A DNA stretch of 5,088 bases, taken from the NCBI GenBank assembly GCA_015222405.1, contig JADFVG010000071.1:1-5088 (forward strand), written 5' to 3'. This document shows, piece by piece, positions 1-4,888 of this stretch. Every line of letters starts with the position of its first letter. The stretch's first letter is position 1. The position numbers and the translations under genes were made by a program. This DNA comes from Chloroflexota bacterium. GTDB taxonomy: Bacteria > Chloroflexota > Dehalococcoidia > E44-bin15. The notes below the pieces were generated by a model. The model had not been told where the DNA came from. It saw nothing but the letters and a program-made list of their open reading frames with translations, and did no database searches.

Positions 1-200
1 ACCCAGTCGGGGTCATCCTGGAAAGGCTTCCTGCCCCAACCGCCTGAGTTCCAGATAAGGACAATGTCCTTGTCTTCAGCCTCCAGATATATTGGGTTGT
101 GCTCGTTATTCCCGGCACCAGCCATGATATCGACACAAAATAAGCCGAAGGTGACGTAAAAAACTGCCACCGCTGCCGCTATTCCCCAATACTTCCTCAT
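1..200 (-). CDS. N-terminal part of an unrecognised secreted or membrane-anchored protein (truncated by window edge)
   Basis: Sixty-six complete codons are visible from an ATG at 200 before the reading frame leaves the window. The product begins with a basic end (MRKYW) and a hydrophobic stretch over about residues 6-23, followed by AGA at 27-29, which could be a signal peptidase I site. An uncleaved membrane anchor is equally possible. The exported part is polar and includes IVLIWNSGGWG at about residues 46-56. I do not recognise the family. The start lies 9 nt after the argD stop and in the same frame, so the argD TAA blocks any longer start. A weak GAAGG lies only 3 nt upstream, so translation may depend on coupling to argD. 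The spacing implies co-transcription with the arginine genes, but nothing visible ties the protein to arginine. Confidence 0.6.
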   Translation of the reverse strand, partial: MRKYWGIAAAVAVFYVTFGLFCVDIMAGAGNNEHNPIYLEAEDKDIVLIWNSGGWGRKPFQDDPDW

Positions 201-209
201 TTGCCTTCA

Positions 210-1397
210 TTATTTCCCTTGGCGGGCCAACACCTTCTCCAGAATGGCTATTGCCTCATCCACCTCCTTCTCCCCAATGATCAGGGGAGGCATGAAACGG
301 ACGGCGCCGGGCCTCACTGCGTTAAGCAGCAACCCCTGTTCCAGGCACGCCTTCACCACACCGTCAGCGATATCCCTCGAGAATTCCATAGCCACAAGGA
401 GACCGCGCCCTCGCACTTCAAGGATAAAGTCAAACTCCCCCTTCAGCCGCTCGAGGCTAGAGGTCAGGTAGTTCCCCACGCGGCGGCAATTTTCTACTAT
501 ATTATGCTCGAGGAGGAATTTCAAGGTGGCATAACCGGCAGCACAGGCAAGGGGATTGCCACCAAAGGTGGTGCCATGTTCCCCAGGCTCAAAGACAGAA
601 GCCCTCTCCTTCGCCAGGAAGGCGCCAATGGGAACGCCACCACCAAGTCCCTTGGCCAGGGTCATGATATCAGGCTCTATCCCGCATTGCTCGTAGGCAA
701 AAAGGGTCCCCGTCCGCCCCATCCCGGTCTGAATCTCATCCAGGATTAGCAGGATGCCCCTTTCCTGGCACCAGGAGTGCACCTGCTTCAAGTAGTCATC
801 TTCGGGTACGTTCACCCCCCCTTCGCCCTGAATCGCCTCCAGCATCACAGCACAGGTCTTCTTCCCCGTAGCCGCCTTGATGGCGTCAATACTGTCATAC
901 TCCACATTGGTAAAGCCGCCGGGGAGCGGGGTATAGGGCTGTTGATGCTTGGTCTGACCGGTGGCGGCGACCATAGCCAGGGTACGGCCATGAAATGAGT
1001 TCACCGTGGTGATGACCTCGTAGGCACCGTCCAGGTGGAGCTTGCCATACTTGCGGGCCAGCTTTACCGCCCCCTCATTGGCTTCTGTCCCGCTATTGGA
1101 GAAGAAGACCCGATCGAAGCAGCTATTTTGAATCAAGAGCTCCGCCAGGCGTATTTGGGGAACGGTATAAAACTGATTCGATGCCTGAATCAGCGTCCGA
1201 GCCTGTTCCGCCACAGCGTTTGCTATCTCAGGATGGCAATGGCCCAGGGTGTTGACTGCCCAGCCGCCGACAAAGTCCAGATACTCTTTCCCGTTATCAT
1301 CCCACACCCTTGCCCCCTCCCCCCGCACCAGGGTCACGGGCAAACGCTTAGATGTGTTCATCATGTATTTGCGCTCCAGCGCCTGCCAATCAGTCAT
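210..1397 (-). CDS. argD: Acetylornithine aminotransferase
   Basis: This class III PLP-dependent aminotransferase of 395 residues converts N-acetylglutamate semialdehyde and glutamate to N-acetylornithine and 2-oxoglutarate in the cytoplasm. The N-terminus MMNTSKRLPVTLVRGEG is typical of ArgD. SNSGTEANE (100-108) binds the cofactor phosphate, SFHGRT (134-139) stacks on the PLP ring, D220 in LDEIQTG contacts the ring nitrogen, K249 in LAKGLGGG forms the Schiff base, TTFGGNPL (276-283) closes the site, and R367 in VRFMPP should hold the substrate carboxylate. Length and order of motifs are those of the family. I chose the ATG at 1397 because it overlaps the argB stop as ATGA and has GGAG 6 nt upstream. 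The frame is open a further 42 codons, but that extension is argB sequence read out of frame. Related enzymes acting on succinylornithine, LysW-linked lysine intermediates or 4-aminobutyrate are possible by fold, but argJ and argB next door favour arginine. Confidence 0.95.
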   Translation of the reverse strand: MTDWQALERKYMMNTSKRLPVTLVRGEGARVWDDNGKEYLDFVGGWAVNTLGHCHPEIANAVAEQARTLIQASNQFYTVPQIRLAELLIQNSCFDRVFFSNSGTEANEGAVKLARKYGKLHLDGAYEVITTVNSFHGRTLAMVAATGQTKHQQPYTPLPGGFTNVEYDSIDAIKAATGKKTCAVMLEAIQGEGGVNVPEDDYLKQVHSWCQERGILLILDEIQTGMGRTGTLFAYEQCGIEPDIMTLAKGLGGGVPIGAFLAKERASVFEPGEHGTTFGGNPLACAAGYATLKFLLEHNIVENCRRVGNYLTSSLERLKGEFDFILEVRGRGLLVAMEFSRDIADGVVKACLEQGLLLNAVRPGAVRFMPPLIIGEKEVDEAIAILEKVLARQGK

Positions 1398-2191
1398 TCC
1401 CCTCTCCCAGTCGAAACAATGCTCGTTCCGCTGCCCTTTCCCGCCATAGCCTTGAGCAGGGCGTGGGCCTCTCGCCCATCGACGATCTGGGTTATAGGCA
1501 CGGTGGAGTGAGCGCGAAGGCATGCCTCCACCTTGGGGATCATGCCCCCAGAAACGACGCCCGAGCTCATCAGGGAACTAGCCTCATCAGCAGAGAGGCG
1601 AGGAAGCGATTTCCCCGAGCTATCCAGGATGCCGGGGACATCGGTGAGAAAGATAAGCCTCTCCACCCCCAGGGCGGCAGCGATTTCGCCGGCAGCGGTG
1701 TCGGCATTAACATTAAGGGTCATCTCTTTTTCGCCTTTTTCGCCCTTGGCCGCCAAACCTAAAGGAGCGATTATGGGTATATAGCCCCCTCTAAGGATTG
1801 CCCCGATAGGCTCAGGGTTGATTTTCACCACTTCCCCCACATAGCCTAGCTCGGCATCCTTTATCCTGGCCTCGATGAAGCCTCCATCAACGCCACTCAG
1901 GCCCATGGCGCGCCCGCCCAAGGACTGGATGGCAGAAACAAGTTCCTTGTTGACCACCCCGGCAAGCACAGCGACCACCACCTCAAGGGTTTCATCGTCG
2001 GTCACCCTGAGCCCCTTTTCGAACTTGGTGGAGATGCCCTGGCGGGAAAGCCACTGGGTTATCACATCGCCGCCGCCGTGAACCACCACCAGCGTCCTGC
2101 CCTCCCGCTGCAGGGCGACCAGGTCCTCAAGGGTGGTATCATGGCTGCCCAGGGTTGAGCCCCCGATCTTAACCACGATGGGTTTTTTCAA
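1394..2191 (-). CDS. argB: Acetylglutamate kinase, short form, TTG start
   Basis: This 265-residue amino-acid kinase phosphorylates N-acetylglutamate with ATP, the second step of arginine synthesis. K8 with GGS (10-12) and HGGG (38-41) form the phosphoryl-transfer site. R62 in GLRVTD and NVNADTAAGEIA (160-171) bind acetylglutamate. LTDVPGI (182-188), SGGMIPK (214-220) and GTSI (255-258) belong to the nucleotide side. K8 and K220 are the expected catalytic lysines. The start is TTG, supported by AGGGG 8 nt upstream (2200-2204) that overlaps the argJ TAG, and by the KIGG motif following directly as in E. coli ArgB. There is no N-terminal helix before the first strand. In known enzymes that helix builds arginine-inhibited hexamers, so feedback control by arginine is doubtful here. 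A repeated GEK GEK near residues 150-155 lengthens one loop. The LysZ alternative is disfavoured by the ArgB-like NVNAD motif and by the neighbouring argJ. Confidence 0.95.
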   Translation of the reverse strand: MKKPIVVKIGGSTLGSHDTTLEDLVALQREGRTLVVVHGGGDVITQWLSRQGISTKFEKGLRVTDDETLEVVVAVLAGVVNKELVSAIQSLGGRAMGLSGVDGGFIEARIKDAELGYVGEVVKINPEPIGAILRGGYIPIIAPLGLAAKGEKGEKEMTLNVNADTAAGEIAAALGVERLIFLTDVPGILDSSGKSLPRLSADEASSLMSSGVVSGGMIPKVEACLRAHSTVPITQIVDGREAHALLKAMAGKGSGTSIVSTGRGE

Positions 2192-2202
2192 ACTATTTTC
2201 CC

Positions 2203-3402
2203 CTAAGTCCTATAAGCGCTATTTATAGTTACATATTCCTCAGAGAGGTCGCAGCCCCAGGCGGTGGCAGAAAAGCTTCCCAGGTTGAGGCACACCCGAA
2301 TCGGCACCTCACCGCCCTTCATCGCCTCCCTCACCTCGTCTTCATCGAAGGGATGGGGCAAGCCCCCCTTCATCAGGCATATGTTGTTGAGGAAGAGATC
2401 TATCATTGAGCCCTCGACCTCTGCCCCACTGCGACCCAGCGCCGCTATGATCCGCCCCCAGTTGGGGTCGCTACCATAAACTGCCGCCTTCACCAGAGGC
2501 GAGCCGGCTACAGTGCGGGCAGCAACCCTGGCATCGGCAGCAGAGAGCGCCCCCTCCACAGCCACCTCGATGAGCTTAGTTGCCCCCTCGCCATCGCGGG
2601 CGATGCTTTTCACCAGATAAATGCAGACCTCCGTCAACGCAGCTTGAAATGCCTCCGCATCGGCGCTGCCTTCCTCGATTATCTTGTTGCCCACCACTCC
2701 ATTGGCCAGAATCAACACCATGTCGTTGGGGCTGGTATCGCCATCAATGGTTAGCATATTGAAGGAGAGGCTCACCGCCTCCCGAAGCGCCTGCTCCAAG
2801 AAATGGGCATCTATGGCGGCATCAGTGGCGAGGAAAGAGAGCAGAGTGGCCAGGTCGGGATGGATCATCCCTGCCCCCTTGGCAATGCCCCCGATAATGC
2901 TCTCCTTTCCCCCCACCTCCAGGGAAACCGCCCTCTCCTTGGTGGAGGTGTCGGTGGTAGTCATCGCCTGCGCCAACTGATGGCCCCCCTCCTTTGAAAG
3001 AGCGACCTTTTCCAAGCCTGCGCCGATAAGCTCCATGGGCAGCCTGGTGCCAATGACCCCGGTGCTGGCAACGAGGACATCCTGAGCCGCTAGTCCCAGC
3101 CTCCTTGCCGCAAGGCTTGCCATCTCAGCGGCATCCTCAAACCCCTGCTCTCCGGTGCAGGCATTGGCACAGCCAGCGTTGACCACAATGGCCTGCGCCT
3201 TCCCATTAGCGATATGTTCTTGGCACAGGAGCACGGGGGCAGCTTTAATCCTATTGGCGGTGAAAAGTCCAGCGGCAACACAGGGCGCTTCAGAGTAGAG
3301 GATGCCTAGGTCGAGGCCACCCCTGGCCTTGAGGCCGGCATCGGTTGCCCCGGCGAGGAAACCACCGGGCGAAGTGATAGTGCCGCCAGGTATAGATTTC
3401 AT
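2203..3402 (-). CDS. argJ: Glutamate N-acetyltransferase (ornithine acetyltransferase), possibly bifunctional
   Basis: This 399-residue cytoplasmic enzyme transfers acetyl from N-acetylornithine to glutamate and so recycles the acetyl group of arginine synthesis. Many family members also use acetyl-CoA, but the sequence alone does not settle this. The precursor cleaves itself at an Ala-Thr bond. Here that is A185/T186 in GMIHPDLATLL, making an alpha chain of 185 residues and a beta chain whose N-terminal Thr186 is the nucleophile. STG at 113-115 supplies the oxyanion hole. Other family marks are NAGCANACTG (75-84), TIDGDTSPND (218-227), DPNWGRIIAALGRSG (312-326) and the C-terminal NSAYRT, equivalent to the usual N-x-x-YRT. 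The ATG at 3402 is the only candidate start, because an in-frame TGA lies 15 nt upstream and the conserved GGT-x-PGGF region begins at once. No Shine-Dalgarno is present; the sequence just before the ATG is TTTTCCT. This is the first gene of the operon, with argB 11 nt downstream. argC is not adjacent. Confidence 0.96.
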   Translation of the reverse strand: MKSIPGGTITSPGGFLAGATDAGLKARGGLDLGILYSEAPCVAAGLFTANRIKAAPVLLCQEHIANGKAQAIVVNAGCANACTGEQGFEDAAEMASLAARRLGLAAQDVLVASTGVIGTRLPMELIGAGLEKVALSKEGGHQLAQAMTTTDTSTKERAVSLEVGGKESIIGGIAKGAGMIHPDLATLLSFLATDAAIDAHFLEQALREAVSLSFNMLTIDGDTSPNDMVLILANGVVGNKIIEEGSADAEAFQAALTEVCIYLVKSIARDGEGATKLIEVAVEGALSAADARVAARTVAGSPLVKAAVYGSDPNWGRIIAALGRSGAEVEGSMIDLFLNNICLMKGGLPHPFDEDEVREAMKGGEVPIRVCLNLGSFSATAWGCDLSEEYVTINSAYRT

Positions 3403-3408
3403 AGGAAA

Positions 3409-3437
3409 ACTATATCATAGGAAGGTAGTCAAAGCAA
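3409..3437 (-). promoter_or_regulatory. Sigma-70-type promoter of the argJBD operon, predicted leaderless
   Basis: Reading the minus strand, TTGCTT (3437-3432) is followed by a 17-nt spacer and TATAGT (3414-3409). A TGA immediately before the -10 supplies the extended TGn motif. The -10 matches consensus at 5 of 6 positions and the -35 at 3 of 6, a normal compromise for an extended -10 promoter. Six bases separate the -10 from the argJ ATG, so initiation should fall at or next to the A of the start codon. TTGACT at 3432-3427 is closer to a -35 consensus but sits only 12 nt from the -10, too near to serve it. I see no ARG-box palindrome here. Confidence 0.55.
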
Positions 3438-3545
3438 GAAGAGCCGGCCGCTAAGGACCAGCCCTTGGAAGTCTCAACTTTCTGGCAACTGAAGCGTAGC
3501 ACAACAGGTTACAACTTTCTTTTTGCCCAAAGTCTGAGATTTAGT

Positions 3546-3992
3546 CTACCCCTGAGCTATGGACAGCCTGTAGCGTTTCCCTGGCTCTAAGGCTTCTATT
3601 CGGAGCTTGTCTCCATCTTTGAGTTCGGGGTGTTCCTGATACCACTGACGGAGTCCCCCTTGGATGTATGCCCCCGCGTTCAGGTCACCTATGGGTGTTC
3701 CCTTCGGAGCAGAGGTGACATGGGTACTAATGACACCTACATCCGTTAACAGATCGAAATTTACCTTGTAGCCAGGGAGAAAGCGTCTTCTATCCTTGGG
3801 TATAGGAATGAGGGCCCACCGCCTAGGTGTATACAAACTCTTCACCTGGATCTCTATCACTCGCTCGGTTGCATCTTCTTCTTTTTCTAACTCTAGCAAC
3901 CTCCTCAGTACACTATTCGGAGTGTCAACTAATGGTTCTGCAGCTTCTTGAAGCCTTCCCCACACTTCATCATCAATGCGTATAACTGGCAT
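3546..3992 (-). CDS. Small protein with SeqA-like ribbon-helix-helix N-terminus and unrecognised C-terminal domain
   Basis: The product is 148 residues from the ATG at 3992. The opening PVIRIDDEVWGRLQ...DTPNSVLRRLL (residues 2-33) has the strand-helix-helix layout of ribbon-helix-helix DNA-binding domains and resembles by eye the N-terminus of E. coli SeqA (IEVDDELY...ILRRML). I infer that it dimerises through the strand and binds DNA. An acidic linker (LEKEEDATER, 35-44) leads to a domain rich in predicted strands, with IPIPKDRRRFLPGYK (62-76), TDVGVISTHV (83-92), IGDLNAGAYIQGGLRQWY (101-118) and a closing GDKLRIEALEPGKRYRLSI (127-145). I cannot name this second domain. An ATG at 3995 is also possible, but AGGAG (4003-3999) sits 3 nt from it and 6 nt from the second ATG, so I prefer the latter. 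The gene has its own consensus promoter, appears single, and looks lower in GC than argJ. Its stop codon lies inside a tRNA D-arm-like sequence. Confidence 0.8.
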   Translation of the reverse strand: MPVIRIDDEVWGRLQEAAEPLVDTPNSVLRRLLELEKEEDATERVIEIQVKSLYTPRRWALIPIPKDRRRFLPGYKVNFDLLTDVGVISTHVTSAPKGTPIGDLNAGAYIQGGLRQWYQEHPELKDGDKLRIEALEPGKRYRLSIAQG

Positions 3993-3998
3993 CATGTT

Positions 3999-4005
3999 CT
4001 CCTCT
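3999..4005 (-). promoter_or_regulatory. Ribosome binding site that favours the second ATG
   Basis: AGAGGAG on the minus strand precedes two adjacent ATG codons. Its AGGAG core is 3 nt from the first ATG (3995) and 6 nt from the second (3992). The second spacing is in the usual range, and the product then starts MPVIRID. Confidence 0.65.
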
Positions 4006-4024
4006 TTTCATGGTTAGTTTTAAT

Positions 4025-4039
4025 TGTTACATTATAACA
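4025..4039. repeat. Inverted repeat over the -10 box, candidate operator
   Basis: TGTTA (4025-4029) and TAACA (4035-4039) are exact inverted copies separated by 5 nt (CATTA). The -10 hexamer lies inside the repeat, so a bound dimer would block RNA polymerase. The adjacent gene encodes a ribbon-helix-helix-like protein, which makes autorepression a reasonable inference. The arms are short and AT-rich, and part of the symmetry comes from the TATAAT itself, so chance is not excluded. Confidence 0.4.
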
Positions 4040-4059
4040 CTCTTTTGCTGCCTTGTCAA
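4031..4059 (-). promoter_or_regulatory. Exact-consensus sigma-70 promoter of the ribbon-helix-helix gene
   Basis: On the minus strand TTGACA (4059-4054) and TATAAT (4036-4031) are both perfect and are separated by the ideal 17 nt. The -10 is also preceded by TGT, an extended -10. Transcription should start near 4024, giving a leader of about 30 nt that contains the AGGAG site. Such an unweakened promoter would be very active unless repressed, and an inverted repeat overlaps the -10. Confidence 0.9.
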
Positions 4060-4078
4060 GCCCTAGAAGCGTAAATCA

Positions 4079-4117
4079 AAAAGAAAGCCGCCTATCGAAT
4101 GTAGGCGACTCTCTTTT
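4079..4117. terminator. Hairpin terminator after the DUF169 gene, potentially bidirectional
   Basis: CGCCTA (4089-4094) pairs with TAGGCG (4102-4107) around a 7-nt loop. The stem continues outward through A/T-rich flanks (4079-4088 with 4108-4117) with two mismatches, 14 pairs in all. In the minus direction the hairpin is followed by a T-rich run (TTTCTTTTTGATTT) suited to ending the DUF169 transcript about 40 nt after its stop. In the plus direction it ends CTCTCTTTT, so it could also stop antisense transcription. It separates the DUF169 gene from the next promoter at 4059. Confidence 0.85.
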
Positions 4118-4140
4118 GAACTAATTTGCTAGCATGAGTT

Positions 4141-4151
4141 GGATTCGAACC
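4141..4151 (-). other. tRNA T-arm-like sequence without the rest of a tRNA
   Basis: The minus strand reads GGTTCGAATCC just after the DUF169 stop codon, the usual core of a bacterial tRNA T-arm. Only about three stem pairs form around the TTCGAAT loop. Upstream is DUF169 coding sequence with no anticodon arm, and no CCA end is evident downstream. It may be a leftover tRNA 3' end, such as an old integration site, or chance. Confidence 0.25.
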
Positions 4152-4157
4152 AGTTTT

Positions 4158-4829
4158 CTAAGGGAATTCGACCACTGCTGTGCCGCCGCTCGATTTATCT
4201 ATGTCTTCCAGCAGCTTCACCAAGTATTGGTATGGCAGACTGACCACGACATCAGCGTCGGTGAATTTGGCGAACTTCCTCGATGCGGTGTCAGGTAGGG
4301 CAATATACGGCTTCTGGGTGACGATGGGGATGCCTATCGAGGACTGGCAAGTAGCGGCAAAGAAGCTTTGCATGGTCAGGGTGCCTTCACTGTAGATGAG
4401 GGCAGTGTGAATGCGGTGGGCCTCGTGAGTATTTGCCACCATAAAGACTAAGTCCGGCTCTCCCCGGGCAAGGTCCAAAGGGGTCAAAGTAACAAATTTA
4501 GCTCGCCCCCAGGGAGGGGTGGGAACCGTATTGAACCACTGTTCAGCAACAACGATATCTTTGTAGAATTTCTCCACGTAGGTCAGGAAGGGGATTAGAA
4601 TCGCTCGCTGATCCTGCAAGCCTAGCCAGTGCAACCCGCCAAAGCAGGATACGTTCTCCGCTGAGAGGTTAATTGTCTTCCCCTTCCGCGCTTGCTGCAG
4701 AGCAACGCAGACAAACCTTTTTCTGCTATCACCATCGGGCACAGGCTCATCCACGTAGCTGATAGCTACTGGCTTGCCCTCCAGTTTATAGGTCTTTATT
4801 AATGTCTCTGAAGCCTGCCTAAAATCCAT
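4158..4829 (-). CDS. DUF169 family protein
   Basis: The 223-residue product matches the DUF169 pattern as I know it. An opening amphipathic region (MDFRQASETLIKTYKL) leads to KPVAISYVDEPVP (19-31), then C41, an A-x-x-GK segment (48-51), SCFGGLHWLGL (61-71) with C62 and two glycines, EPDLVFMVAN (124-133), and C161 in FFAATCQSSIG. The three conserved-looking cysteines suggest a metal or redox role, but the family has no settled function and I assign none. No signal peptide or membrane segment is seen, so it is probably cytoplasmic. The frame is open 35 codons further to a TTG at 4934. I reject that start because AAGGAGG lies 8 nt before the ATG at 4829 and a promoter-like sequence lies inside the extension. 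The gene appears monocistronic, with a terminator after it. Confidence 0.88.
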   Translation of the reverse strand: MDFRQASETLIKTYKLEGKPVAISYVDEPVPDGDSRKRFVCVALQQARKGKTINLSAENVSCFGGLHWLGLQDQRAILIPFLTYVEKFYKDIVVAEQWFNTVPTPPWGRAKFVTLTPLDLARGEPDLVFMVANTHEAHRIHTALIYSEGTLTMQSFFAATCQSSIGIPIVTQKPYIALPDTASRKFAKFTDADVVVSLPYQYLVKLLEDIDKSSGGTAVVEFP

Positions 4830-4837
4830 ATAGTATG

Positions 4838-4844
4838 CCTCCTT
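4838..4844 (-). promoter_or_regulatory. Strong Shine-Dalgarno that fixes the DUF169 start
   Basis: AAGGAGG on the minus strand sits 8 nt before the ATG at 4829. It is the best ribosome binding site in the window and decides against the upstream TTG at 4934. Confidence 0.85.
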
Positions 4845-4859
4845 GCCTGCCCTCGGCCA

Positions 4860-4888
4860 AAGATATATCACCCCCCTCAGGCTGTCAA
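4860..4888 (-). promoter_or_regulatory. Probable sigma-70 promoter of the DUF169 gene
   Basis: The minus strand carries a perfect -35, TTGACA (4888-4883), then 17 nt and TATCTT (4865-4860), which matches the -10 consensus at 4 of 6. A shifted -10, TATATC with a TGA in front, is possible with a 15-nt spacer. Initiation near 4853 would give a leader of about 24 nt containing the AAGGAGG site. The spacer holds a run of six G, which may weaken the promoter. Confidence 0.6.

Noticed and set aside
109..210. An ATG overlapping the argD stop as TAATG
   Set aside because: This frame closes after about 34 codons with no meaningful product, whereas the ATG at 200 stays open to the edge and encodes a signal-like segment.
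201..749. A 182-codon plus-strand frame antisense to argD, and similar plus-strand frames across 777-2980
   Set aside because: They are opposite strongly supported arg genes, have no recognisable domains and no credible ribosome sites, and are explained by the GC-rich coding strand beneath them.
1398..1523. A 42-residue N-terminal extension of ArgD
   Set aside because: It is argB coding sequence read in another frame, is rich in Arg/Gly with no family match, and the ATG at 1397 has the ATGA overlap and a GGAG site.
3090..3281. A 63-codon minus-strand frame within argJ
   Set aside because: It is an out-of-frame shadow of argJ with no motif of its own.
3475..3520. CAACTTTCT occurring twice (3475-3483 and 3512-3520)
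   Set aside because: Two 9-nt copies without further similarity or a neighbouring symmetry are not enough to call a repeat or operator.
3541..4151. A single integration event splitting one tRNA, or a circularly permuted tRNA gene
   Set aside because: On the minus strand the T-arm-like piece precedes the D-arm-like piece, the wrong order for a simple insertion. For a permuted tRNA the gap of about 590 nt with a gene inside is far too long, and no anticodon arm is present.
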